Shown here: positions 26,062-31,178 of the stretch, one piece after another
Layout: each line of letters starts with the position of its first letter
Numbering within the stretch: the first letter of the stretch is position 1
Assembly: GCF_000485595.1 (NCBI RefSeq)
Contig: NW_014577250.1
Location: 161,174 to 192,996 of the forward strand
DNA from: Priapulus caudatus
Taxonomy: Eukaryota > Priapulida > Priapulimorpha > Priapulimorphida > Priapulidae
Direction: 5' to 3'
Length of the DNA stretch: 31,823 bases
Notes under the pieces: generated by a model
The model's database searches: none
Told to the model about the DNA's origin: nothing
Seen by the model: only the letters and a program-made list of their open reading frames with translations
Made by a program: the position numbers and the translations under genes

Positions 26062-28816
26062 AGAGAAAGAAGAGAAAGTCGAGAGGGGAAGACAGAGGAC
26101 GAGAGGGAGGACAGAAAGCAAGCAAGAGAGACGGGAAGAGAGAGAGAAGAGAGAGAGGAGGAAGAGCAGGAGAGAGGAGAGAGAGAGAAGATGAGAGAGA
26201 GATGAGAGAGGAGAGAGAGAGAGAACGAGGAGAGAGAGAGAGGAAAGAGACGAGAGAGAAAGAGAGAGAGAGAACGAAACAGAGAGGGGGAAGTGAGACG
26301 TAGTCAGCTGTACATCCGTAAGAAAGACATTACGAAGGTCTAGAACAGCTGGAACTTCAGCACTTTACTTAGGTATGGAGCTCAGCTGCTAAAAATATGC
26401 CGTCGATGGGGAGGGAGGCCAGCAGCAGCATCTACAGCAGCACATAACGTACACGAGTAACACGCTGATTTCAGTAACGCCTGGCCACGACTCACAGCTA
26501 GACGCACATTAGGAATAGAATACTGCTACCAACTATCGCGCAGCTACACATATTCTGTTCTACACATCTCCCTGTAGAGAAATTCCAATGTCTTTTGGGC
26601 TATTTGGACCTTTTGTCTTATTAGGAATAGAGCATTACCACGGCACCACAATCGTGGTTACATGCAATTAGTGACACGAGTTGCCAGTCGAAACGAGCAG
26701 AAGTGTTTTCTGTACCTTATTAGTTTTTATCCTGATTTGCTAGCGAGTATGAAGATACTGCCCCCCTGTAAGTAAGGGTGCACACTGTATAGTGCATGGT
26801 ACCGCACATCCAAGACCAATCAAGCAGATAGAAATAACCGAAGATGAAAACCCTCCTCCAAGCCAGCAGCATAGCCAGCATATAATGTACACAGGCGATG
26901 ATCCCCTGAATTTATGCATCCTACCCCTGTAAGTTGCAACTACAAGATTTGCGCAAAGAGTTGGTGAACTGGTCCCTTGTAGGTTTTGTTTCGCGCTGGC
27001 ACAAGTCTATTAGACGTCATTACTCCCACTGCGATCTCTCAAAATTATATTTGAAATGTCTGCCACACGTACGCGACCATGCGTGCTTTGACACCAAGTC
27101 AGCCATCTCACAACAAGGTGGGACAAACTTCTTCACTATCCCATGATTTTATTTACTAGCAGCAATGGCTTCTCGGGTGCAAACCCCACACACTGTATTT
27201 TCAGCTAGGTCTGGCTCTGAGGGGGATAAATCTCAGGGAAAAAACCACGAGATTATTACGTCAACTGACTGCAGTATAATTGCAAAACATATATTCAGAG
27301 AAAAAGAGAAAGGGTTTCCACTGTGATTTACAGAGTTTCATTTATATGCCGTACATGTGAGGCTCGGGACAGTAAATGATATTTTATTGCCCGAAAAACT
27401 TTCACTGGATTCTGCAAATTTTCTGCTCACTGACTAACATAACAGCCGATAAATATTTGAGAACTTATTAAAATGAGTCAATGATTTTCAACATGTATAA
27501 TAGTAAGGGTATACTCATTCATACTTTCTCCTTCCGTCTTTTCCTCCATTTCCAAATCATATTATAAAACTTCTAAAATACGCCACAAATAAAATGGACA
27601 TTAAACGACGCATTTAATCATATATGAGCTTTGGTAGTAGAAGTATTCCATTCAAATCAAATTATTTCGAAATAACTGCGAGGTACGGATAAGATATCTT
27701 GACTGCCTATCCAGCATGAATCAATTCCTCAGCGAAATGTAAACATTCAAGCGCAGGGAGTTCATTTTCCTACATCCACAATATTTTACTATGCAACCGA
27801 AGGAGAGCGGCTGTCACTACATGCGATTGCTTCAAGGTCAACAGTGTGTTTTAGCAGATTCTATCTGCCACGGATTCAGTGAAGGGTCATCGGCGGTAAT
27901 GACCTCTCGTTCAATGCATGGATGATTCAGATTGAGTGCTGTTTTAATCTCAACGTGATCGCAGTGCCTGGAGGAGTGAACACAACTATCTTTCTCAATG
28001 GACCAGAGCTTCCTCCAAAGTTTCCCCAAAATAGGGAAGAGAGGGATTCAGAACCATAATCCATCCAGGTGGCAGCGCTGACCATGATGTTCTTGCTACT
28101 TGGATGGAAAGACGAGGGAGAGGCTATAGGCATTTACACAAAGCGTACGTATATAACAGTCACGTCAAGAAACTTGGTTTTGGCATATTAATCGCTAAAA
28201 CACAGCCAATCTCATGCACACTTGACACAAAGAAAATGAGATGCTGTTCAATCGAATTCGAGTTCAATTCCCAGCAGGCTCGATCATTTAAAGCTACATC
28301 TAATTGTCCAAATATCCGGTTGATTTTAGACCTAGGTTTTCGTTAAGTACTACTTTTACCAAACAGTAAACTGCTATATGCTACAGTATGTTTGCAGATA
28401 GGCCCTTGCTCGATCAATCAGCAATAAATCAGATATTAACGTGACAGACACGTACTCTGTGTGATGGCAGTTTCACCGGACTGCGAAAGCTCTTTTTTTA
28501 ACCAATATCCACAGGGAATATATATACGGATTATGATCACGTTGGACGTGCATTGGCCATTACTAAATAACCTAAATAGTACTTAGTAACCTAAGCAGCA
28601 GAAGGAATAGACTCCACACATTGCATGTTAAAATTATTCATTGATCGCCTGGGCACACACAAAAATTCAAATCGCCTAGCTTCGTGCCAGAAATAACAAG
28701 TGAACGTGTTTACTCACCTCCTCAGGTGTACTTTTCGCGATCATCTCTTGCAGAGCTCTCACTGACAGCGCCTGCTCTATCACGAAGCCACACATCGTCA
28801 GATCCGGTGGGTTGTT
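761..28816 (-). CDS. RyR: Ryanodine receptor, N-terminal part, 14 exons (partial gene)
   Basis: Homotetrameric Ca2+-release channel of the ER/SR membrane. The part seen here is the cytosolic N-terminal region: the first beta-trefoil (Ins145_P3_rec family), the MIR beta-trefoil and the start of the RIH helical domain. Fourteen exons in order from high to low coordinate give 1,510 nt and about 503 residues without a stop, and every junction phase agrees. By motif alignment it corresponds roughly to residues 55-530 of vertebrate RyR1 (an estimate from memory of the family). Several exon borders fall where I recall vertebrate RYR borders. The start exon lies beyond the right edge or was not recognised, and the gene runs off the left edge. 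The span also contains transposons, satellites and a probable assembly duplication. An IP3 receptor is less likely, because wording such as [29 protein letters not shown] and ARSLWRLE is RyR-type. Confidence 0.96.
863..1309 (-). other. Intron between exons m and n
   Basis: 447 nt, AT-rich, bounded by gtgagc and attttgacag on the minus strand. No recognisable repeat or gene inside. Confidence 0.85.
1310..1445 (-). CDS. RyR: RyR exon m
   Basis: 136 nt, 45 codons plus one base. Acceptor tcattttcag, donor gtgagc. It encodes [17 protein letters not shown] then [17 protein letters not shown] then [11 protein letters not shown]. This is the RIH domain segment with the AGEEA..W motif. The frame stays open past the donor, but the family sequence requires splicing at CTCG|gtgagc into exon n. 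Confidence 0.96.
1481..1579. repeat. Short tandem repeat (GTTATAT-rich)
   Basis: Repeats of gttatatgttaaatgttata and a tgatcaat spacer with a period of about 35 bp, two copies plus degenerate ends, in the intron upstream of exon m. Confidence 0.8.
1580..2128 (-). other. Intronic sequence without recognised features
   Basis: AT-rich intron between exons l and m. No coding or repeat signal beyond short homopolymers such as the A run near 1910. Confidence 0.7.
2129..2193 (-). CDS. RyR: RyR exon l
   Basis: 65 nt: two bases then 21 codons, phase 0 end. Acceptor atggttgcag, donor gtgaga. It encodes [19 protein letters not shown] then EE, matching the family wording HEEKQ..LR.LRNRQ.LFQEEG at the start of the RIH domain. 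Confidence 0.96.
2194..2620 (-). other. Intron between exons k and l
   Basis: 427 nt with a short (TA)n tract at about 2466-2483. Otherwise nothing recognised. Confidence 0.8.
2621..2745 (-). CDS. RyR: RyR exon k
   Basis: 125 nt: one base, 41 codons, one base. Acceptor ggttacag, donor gtgtgt. It encodes [17 protein letters not shown] then [19 protein letters not shown] then PPEGT. The INLNE..MCL.DLI.YF wording matches the linker into the helical domain of invertebrate RyRs. Confidence 0.95.
2746..3629 (-). other. Intron between exons j and k
   Basis: 884 nt of AT-rich sequence without a recognised element. Short open frames on both strands have no family signature. Confidence 0.75.
3630..3799 (-). 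CDS. RyR: RyR exon j
   Basis: 170 nt, 56 codons plus two bases. Acceptor gattttctcag, donor gtagcc. It encodes [20 protein letters not shown] then EEGHMDDGF then [27 protein letters not shown] and the EES..AR.I segment are diagnostic of the end of the RyR MIR domain. The exon is GC-rich compared with its introns. Confidence 0.96.
3928..4345. repeat. Degenerate G-poor (CACTACATACC)-type repeat
   Basis: About 400 bp of the plus strand is built from variations on actacacacctac/accactataca and is poor in G, the mark of an old expanded simple repeat. A 12-bp palindrome gcacgtacgtgc sits inside an alternating purine-pyrimidine patch near 4030-4060. Confidence 0.75.
4439..4510. repeat. 28-bp perfect palindrome plus 15-bp tandem repeats
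   Basis: 4439-4466 is a perfect palindrome with arms aggagtctatcaat/attgatagactcct. It is followed by three further copies of gattgatagactcct, the last one base shorter. AT-rich inverted stretches (ataatatata) flank both sides, so the region could form a cruciform. It lies about 45 bp from the donor of exon i. Confidence 0.9.
4556..4678 (-). CDS. RyR: RyR exon i
   Basis: 123 nt, 41 codons, phase 0 at both ends. Acceptor gtctggtcag, donor gtacat. It encodes [17 protein letters not shown] then [18 protein letters not shown] then LWLSYE. The last part matches the KYG....[10 protein letters not shown] segment of the MIR region. The acidic insertion EKEEEG is a variable loop in the family. The donor lies next to an AT-rich palindromic stretch (4420-4545). 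Confidence 0.95.
4679..5308 (-). other. Intron between exons h and i
   Basis: 630 nt, AT-rich, no recognised element. Confidence 0.75.
5309..5465 (-). CDS. RyR: RyR exon h
   Basis: 157 nt: one base then 52 codons, ends in phase 0. It encodes [12 protein letters not shown] then [16 protein letters not shown] through [14 protein letters not shown]. This is the MIR repeat of the second beta-trefoil. Its splice sites are the weakest in the set: the acceptor is gcgcgtag with almost no pyrimidine tract, and the donor is gtctgc. The 10-bp minisatellite begins about 20 nt upstream of the acceptor, so the branch-point zone has probably been replaced by repeat. Confidence 0.94.
5485..6729. repeat. Intronic minisatellite, 10-bp unit gtcgtggacg
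   Basis: About 1.2 kb of variants of gtcgtggacg, such as gtcgtggtca, gtcgtgaacg, gtcgtggaca and gtcgtcaaca, with few insertions. Between about 6529 and 6700 variants alternate strictly to give a homogeneous 20-bp higher-order unit (gtcgtggacggtcgtggtca), eight to nine copies. It fills most of the intron between exons g and h and almost reaches the exon h acceptor. All plus frames are open and give [10 protein letters not shown]-type repeats; these are not taken as genes. Confidence 0.97.
6730..7279 (-). other. Intronic sequence between minisatellite and exon g
   Basis: 550 nt of ordinary AT-rich sequence, no recognised feature. Confidence 0.7.
7280..7354 (-). CDS. RyR: RyR exon g
   Basis: 75 nt: one base, 24 codons, two bases. 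Acceptor tctgctgcag, donor gtacgt. It encodes [12 protein letters not shown] then [20 protein letters not shown] is near-invariant in RyRs, and the usual YEGG is YESG here. It joins exon h through a split AA|G lysine codon just before the Trp of the next MIR repeat. Confidence 0.96.
7548..7792. repeat. GC-rich tandem repeat and ACACACGA run
   Basis: About two and a half copies of a unit containing cgctcgttgctgctgctcgc and acatgtacacgct, spaced about 75-85 bp apart and made of shorter gctcgct/gcttgctg pieces. A run of acacacga repeats follows from about 7750. It lies in the intron upstream of exon g. Confidence 0.85.
8005..8175. repeat. Degenerate minisatellite family M, array 1
   Basis: Two to three diverged copies of a 65-75-bp unit with the core agcaggggtttcattagaag and a tctcacata element. 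The same family recurs at 9322-9515, so exons e and f lie between two arrays of one repeat. Confidence 0.65.
8377..8461 (-). CDS. RyR: RyR exon f
   Basis: 85 nt: two bases, 27 codons, two bases. Acceptor gactgcacag, donor gtgagt. It encodes [20 protein letters not shown] then PPADSET and two bases of Lys. The wording G.VLR.F...DECLT matches the opening of the MIR region. Phase agrees with exon e (G|GT) and exon g (AA|G). Confidence 0.96.
9071..9176 (-). CDS. RyR: RyR exon e
   Basis: 106 nt, 35 codons plus one base. Acceptor gccgtttcag, donor gtacgt. It encodes [11 protein letters not shown] then [11 protein letters not shown] then [13 protein letters not shown] and the first base of Gly. ASF..TLW matches the family segment after ERYL. 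A longer open frame in another phase overlaps it but breaks RyR phase and motif continuity, so the phase-0 reading was chosen. Confidence 0.93.
9322..9515. repeat. Degenerate minisatellite family M, array 2
   Basis: Three to four diverged copies of the unit described for 8005-8175. The element caggggtttcattagaa or close variants recurs near 9390, 9445 and 9510. Confidence 0.7.
9766..9878 (-). CDS. RyR: RyR exon d
   Basis: 113 nt: two bases, 37 codons, ends in phase 0. Acceptor gcctatcag, donor gtacgt. It encodes [19 protein letters not shown] then [18 protein letters not shown], a hallmark RyR segment; the family has [22 protein letters not shown]. It is separated from exon c by an 8.6-kb intron that holds the Helitrons and the large CA/CG satellite. 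Confidence 0.97.
9879..11805 (-). other. Intronic sequence without recognised features
   Basis: About 1.9 kb at the 3' end of the large intron upstream of exon d. An open frame of 118 codons on the plus strand (10485-10841) has no recognisable domain or gene-like context and is not called. No repeat structure stands out. Confidence 0.6.
11806..11835. repeat. (TA)n microsatellite
   Basis: About 15 TA dinucleotides in a row. Confidence 0.95.
12126..12260 (+). pseudogene. Non-LTR retrotransposon C-terminal fragment
   Basis: A plus-strand reading gives [21 protein letters not shown] followed by KK, which fits the last part of LINE (CR1/L2-like) ORF2 proteins, where YG...L.F.G.KLWN.LP..IK recurs just before the stop. 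Only this tail is recognisable; the reverse-transcriptase core is absent upstream. The resemblance is by pattern, so the family is not named. Confidence 0.45.
12261..12711 (+). repeat. Dispersed T-rich repeat, copy 1
   Basis: T-rich sequence after the LINE tail. The stretch 12513-12620, with tttcttgttca and ttttgatcattttg, resembles 17615-17730, and caactattgtatctatttat recurs near 17440. It is probably the 3' untranslated part of the same retroelement family. It ends exactly at the Helitron border. Confidence 0.5.
12825..13524 (-). pseudogene. Broken Helitron Rep-helicase N-terminal sequence
   Basis: A first minus-strand part, from 13524 down, encodes a basic N-terminus with repeats of [20 protein letters not shown] type, as in Helitron ORF starts. 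A second part, from about 13175 down to 12825, encodes [13 protein letters not shown], the zinc-finger-like [18 protein letters not shown] and [16 protein letters not shown], the segment just before the conserved Helitron-like domain. The two parts are not one frame, because an inverted copy of the ESAEQR repeat separates them. The Rep nuclease and helicase domains are missing. Confidence 0.8.
13152..13384. repeat. Long inverted repeat (99-bp arms, 35-bp loop)
   Basis: 13152-13250 and 13286-13384 are nearly perfect reverse complements; both carry gtgcagaacagcgagaa or its complement. The arms consist of the ESAEQR coding repeat, so one repeat unit of the Helitron ORF has been inverted. Transcripts of either strand would fold into a long hairpin. 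Confidence 0.9.
13850..14330. other. Intronic spacer with G-rich patch
   Basis: No gene. 14030-14045 and 14113-14166 carry G runs on the plus strand (ggaagcgggggcagggggg and later gggggatgggggg) that could form G-quadruplexes. The ggcgccgg/gcggccgcc wording suggests a transposon end, but no terminal repeat could be fixed. Confidence 0.5.
14331..16866. repeat. 2.5-kb CA/CG satellite in intron
   Basis: Irregular tandem array on the themes acacacgcgctcacgcacac and acacgtcgcacacgcacaca, with a period near 26 bp. The plus strand is C-rich and G-poor. The unit lacks stop codons on the plus strand, so overlapping His/Thr/Arg-rich frames of up to 620 codons arise; none shows a domain. Alternating purine-pyrimidine runs predict Z-DNA propensity. 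Frequent one-base irregularities between units may be real divergence or read errors. Confidence 0.96.
16867..17249. other. Intronic sequence after the satellite
   Basis: Ordinary sequence with an A-rich patch (16995-17060) and a GC hairpin gcgcgccaccgcgc near 17200. No gene or definite element border. Confidence 0.55.
17250..17413 (-). mobile_element. Second Helitron 5'-end fragment
   Basis: On the minus strand it starts TCTCTTACATAAAGGGCGAG after an A, then has a tgtctgtctgtc run and gtaagaggt. It reads on through ttttaggccaaaaa like the first 150 bases of the Helitron at 12712-13849. A run of about 12 G lies within it. No matching 3' hairpin/CTRR end was found nearby, so it is truncated or its end is diverged. 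Confidence 0.7.
17414..17960 (+). repeat. Dispersed T-rich repeat, copy 2
   Basis: Related to 12261-12711 (see the tttcttgttca, ttttgatcattttg and aactattgtatctatt stretches). Contains a (TA)n run near 17488-17530 and ends around an aataaa at about 17935. Both copies abut a Helitron terminus. Confidence 0.5.
18496..18577 (-). CDS. RyR: RyR exon c
   Basis: 82 nt, 27 codons plus one base. Acceptor gtttcag, donor gtatgt. It encodes [13 protein letters not shown] then [14 protein letters not shown] and the first base of a Gly codon. DKLAFDVGL is an almost invariant RyR string in the first beta-trefoil. The split Gly codon is completed by the GT that opens the next exon. A disrupted copy lies at 22553-22647. 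Confidence 0.97.
18578..20499 (-). other. Intron between exons b and c
   Basis: 1.9 kb. 19389-19500 is a cacgcacgcaca-type alternating purine-pyrimidine patch. 19780-20060 is GC-richer, with a gcggcggccgcc patch near 20035. No gene recognised. Confidence 0.75.
20500..20571 (-). CDS. RyR: RyR exon b
   Basis: 72 nt, 24 codons, phase 0 at both ends. Acceptor ttgtttcag, donor gtgcgt. It encodes GTQS then [15 protein letters not shown] then NHSNM, matching the family wording [15 protein letters not shown] of the first beta-trefoil. It is too short to stand out as an open frame and was found from the motif and splice phase. A disrupted second copy lies at 24777-24852. Confidence 0.97.
20717..21200. 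repeat. GAGT-rich then (GA)n low-complexity tract
   Basis: 20717-20945 is a gagtgagtgactgactg-type repeat. 20946-21200 is mainly GA dinucleotides. Assembly stops in an N gap just after it, as is common for such tracts. Confidence 0.95.
21217..21241. other. Assembly gap of 25 N
   Basis: Twenty-five undetermined bases between copy A and copy B of the duplicated block. A round 25-N spacer is a placeholder, not a measured size. Confidence 0.99.
22553..22647 (-). pseudogene. Disrupted duplicate of RyR exon c
   Basis: Corresponds to 18496-18577 but is 95 nt instead of 82, with many small insertions that break the frame. The acceptor CAG is lost; on the minus strand aaacgtttttg stands where cagtttttg should be. 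Confidence 0.92.
24777..24852 (-). pseudogene. Disrupted duplicate of RyR exon b
   Basis: Corresponds to 20500-20571 but is 76 nt instead of 72, with indels inside the GHRTLLYGH codons. The acceptor tttcag has become tttcaag and the donor gtgcgt has become gtggcgt. Confidence 0.92.
26284..28717 (-). other. Intron between exons a and b, unique part
   Basis: About 2.4 kb. 26410-26460 and 26855-26900 share a diverged ccagcagcat...cataa.gtacac segment, suggesting an old local duplication. Open frames of 60-80 codons at 26934-27146, 27838-28133 and 28104-28346 have no recognised motif. Confidence 0.6.
28718..28816 (-). CDS. RyR: RyR exon a (most upstream exon in window)
   Basis: 99 nt, 33 codons, phase 0 at both ends. 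The acceptor is tcatttcag and the donor gtgagt. It encodes [20 protein letters not shown] followed by [13 protein letters not shown], matching the RyR wording [17 protein letters not shown] in the first beta-trefoil. The preceding exon, which should carry the initiator Met and the CLAAEGFGNR-type segment, was not found in 28817-31823. Confidence 0.96.
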
Positions 28817-29861
28817 CTGAAATGACAAGAGCACTAGATGTTACCGTGTGTCAACATTGCAGCGGCGGTTGACCTCCTAACGTGGATTACAGGATCACAC
28901 GACTTCAGCATTATTGTCAGCAGGCAGATACTTGGGCTTTACTTGTGCTACATACCGATTTTACTGGTCAGTATTACAACTATCTAACACGTTTATTTTA
29001 AATATTGCTGGTATGTGTGTGGAAGGATGTCATTGCTTCTATTTCTTCTTACAGTGATAATTTAAGTTAAGTTTCATTAGCCTAGACGCTCGGCAGCCCG
29101 GATATCCGCGCGAAGCGCGCAAACGCCGCGCCAGCGGCACACTTACACGAAATTGCTGCACCTTCAACATCACCTTACACGGTTTACATATATAACGCAA
29201 TCACCAACTTCGCTGAATTGAGGAGTTCTGGCCATTCGACGATCGGTTTGACTACCTAGGGAGCTCGACATTTCTTAGAAATGCTCCTAATTCGAAGTTC
29301 GTTAGTCGGCGCGCTTTGTTTGCTTTAAAAAACGCAGATGAACTTTGTTGTTTGTTTCTTTTTGTTGATCAGTGTACTACATATGACGTTCCATAGATGG
29401 CGCCACGATGCTATACCGCCGATGCTATGCACGAGCTTTCCGCTCCGACTTATCGTGCTTGCAGCTCGGCAGGCCGGCCTGACGGCTAGACTCGTACCCA
29501 GTCGACAGTTCCACACGCTACGGCACGGGTAACGAACGCGAACCAGTCTAGCTGTAACCCCCTAAACTGCATCCAGCGCGAACAAAGAGAAAGTTAAAAT
29601 GTTTCTTTGTGTGTTATACTTATAACTGCGTCAGCATACCTTGCAGTCTCATGAAGTTGAAGTTCAAGTAATATTTATTTATAGTCGGTATGATTACAAC
29701 GTCAAAACATAAGCTCTGATGAGCTTTTAAGACCGAGCAACTAACATAGGTAGACCAATAAATCAAACACTCATCTACAGCTTCCTTATGTGCTGTGGCA
29801 TGGAGTTGTGTCGAGAGGAGACTGATACGGTCAGCGCCGGATGGCCTCACACAGCCAGTAC
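28817..29861. other. Sequence upstream of exon a
   Basis: No RyR start exon found. 29085-29140 holds a GC-rich stretch with a ccgcgcgaagcgcgc hairpin and a nearby ctag, resembling a transposon 3' end on the minus strand, but the base after CTAG is not the T expected for a Helitron. 29390-29560 is also GC-richer. No gene called. Confidence 0.5.
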
Positions 29862-29910
29862 TGTGGAGATTTCAGGGGGGGAGTAAAGAGTTGGGGAGAT
29901 TTCAGGGGGA

Positions 29911-29918
29911 TGACGTCA
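29911..29918 (+). promoter_or_regulatory. CRE-type palindrome TGACGTCA
   Basis: Perfect CREB/ATF-type site in the presumed U3 about 365 bp upstream of the TATA box. A duplicated ggggagatttcagggg lies just before it. Confidence 0.5.
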
Positions 29919-30276
29919 TACAACCAGAGACCATGCAGCCACCGCAACAGAGGTAAAGAGTTTTCCTGGGGAAGGGGGTCCCATAGCAGCCGATGTAGGA
30001 GGTGAGAGAGTTGTACCCTCACGTACACGCGCCGGGCGAGAGGGTGGCGCCAGCCGCTGTGGGAGGTCAATGAGTTGCACCCTCACGTACACGCGCAGGG
30101 AGAGAGAGTGGCGCCAGCGGAGCACGTGGCAGACAAGGGGGTACGACGCTCGTGCGTATACTGGACCAAGGGGGTTGCATCACTTGTACACGTGTTAAGC
30201 GAGGGGGGACAACGGCCAGGCACCCGAGGCATGGTACAGAGAGGCGCTGCCTGTATCCTACGTCACCGCGGGCTCC

Positions 30277-30314
30277 TATATATAAGCAGCCAAGATGCAA
30301 TGGTAAAGTCAGTC
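30277..30314 (+). promoter_or_regulatory. LTR core promoter: TATA box and initiator
   Basis: TATATATAAG at 30277-30286 and TCAGTC at 30309-30314, about 33 bases apart, which is the normal TATA-to-Inr distance. Start of R is therefore placed near 30311. Confidence 0.6.
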
Positions 30315-30330
30315 GGTGTTCGGACGGCCA

Positions 30331-30445
30331 CGAACGCACGAATGCACACGAACGAACGAACACGAACAAACGAACAAACGAGCGGACGGGCGGACGAACG
30401 GACAAACGGACAAACGAGCGAGTGAGTGAGAGAGAGCACGCACAC
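30331..30445. repeat. Simple repeats in LTR R region (cgaacgaa/cggacgga)
   Basis: Tetra- to octanucleotide repeats such as acgaacgaacgaacac and cggacaaacggacaaacg, then gagtgagtgagagaga. Frames across it are repeat products. Confidence 0.85.
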
Positions 30446-30568
30446 ACACACCGTCGGAGGGAGAGCCCCTGCGAGCCGGACAACACCCGAGAAGGTTAGT
30501 TCTAGTACTATAGCCCGCTTACATTAACTGCCGCTGGCCTATAGCATCAACCATTACGAATGCTCGGG

Positions 30569-30717
30569 ACCTATATACCTTATATTAAGGAAGACCTTAT
30601 ATACCTTATATTAAGGAAGACCTTATATACCTTATATTAACCTTATACCTTATACATACCTTATATTAACCTTATACCTTATACATACCTTATATATACC
30701 TTATATTAAGGAAGCTA
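30569..30717. repeat. Tandem repeat ccttatataccttatattaa
   Basis: Several copies of a ttatataccttatattaagg-type unit of about 33 bp, then shorter ccttatacatacc variants, inside the LTR before the poly(A) signal. Confidence 0.9.
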
Positions 30718-31160
30718 TAGCCTACACACGACAGGGAGACACACTGCCAACCCACGAACTCGCGCCGAGCCGCGAAGCGCACGACTGGGAGAGACAGAGA
30801 CGGCTACAATATTAACGTGTAGCATAGCTAAGAGAAGTCAACGTGTAATCGCCTAACGAGATAACTTCAACGTCACACGAGCAATATATATATTATATAT
30901 ATCTATACGCTATATTCGAGATACGTCCAGTGAGTGTTGTGTTATTAATGATATCCGTATATGATGAATAAATCCATCAGTTGTATAAGTACTATCTAAA
31001 CACTTGCGTTCATTTCACTGTGGGTTTTCCTGCTACGGCATCGCCGTCGTACCTTCGCGGTAGGAGCGAAAAATTATCCCGACATGAATAAATTCCACGT
31101 GCTAACCACAGCGCGTGGGAAAATCCAGTGTGGTCACCCCTAGGGTCACTACACGAATTT

Positions 31161-31178
31161 TGGGGGCTCGTCCGCGAT
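31161..31178 (+). promoter_or_regulatory. tRNA-Pro-type primer binding site
   Basis: TGGGGGCTCGTCCGCGAT matches the complement of the tRNA-Pro 3' end (TGGGGGCTCGTCCGGGAT) at 17 of 18 positions. It marks the start of reverse transcription just after the LTR. Confidence 0.8.

Larger units (their letters stand above)
21242..26283. repeat. Duplicated block, copy B (indel-rich, probable assembly artefact)
   Basis: Second copy of 17279-21200. Differences are mostly one- to few-base insertions, often in homopolymers (for example cataccctga becomes cataaccctga), with fewer substitutions. Low-complexity tails are longer: a (GT)n tract at about 25276-25530 not seen at that length in copy A, and GA repeats from 25630 to 26283. 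After it, unique intron sequence resumes. Confidence 0.93.
29862..31153 (+). mobile_element. Long terminal repeat of a retrotransposon (left border uncertain)
   Basis: U3 carries tandem units (two 65-bp copies with accctcacgtacacgcg around 30000-30130), a CRE and a TATA box. A poly(A) signal aataaa is at 30967-30972. The right end is placed at ctaca (31153), seven bases before a primer binding site. The left end could be TGTGG at 29862 or further left, such as TGTAACCCCC at 29553. Orientation is opposite to RyR. The family (Gypsy-like by layout) is inferred only. Confidence 0.65.

Noticed and set aside
25056-26205. Thr/His, Ser/Leu and Arg/Glu-rich frames
   Set aside because: They translate GT and GA low-complexity tracts in the probably false copy B.
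28243-28290. Pol III B-box-like gttcaattcc, considered as a tRNA-derived SINE
   Set aside because: No convincing A box at the right distance, no tRNA-like fold and no tail.
29085-29140. GC hairpin near CTAG, considered as a third Helitron 3' end
   Set aside because: The hairpin is far from CTAG and the following base on the minus strand is G rather than T, so it is only mentioned as a possible transposon end.
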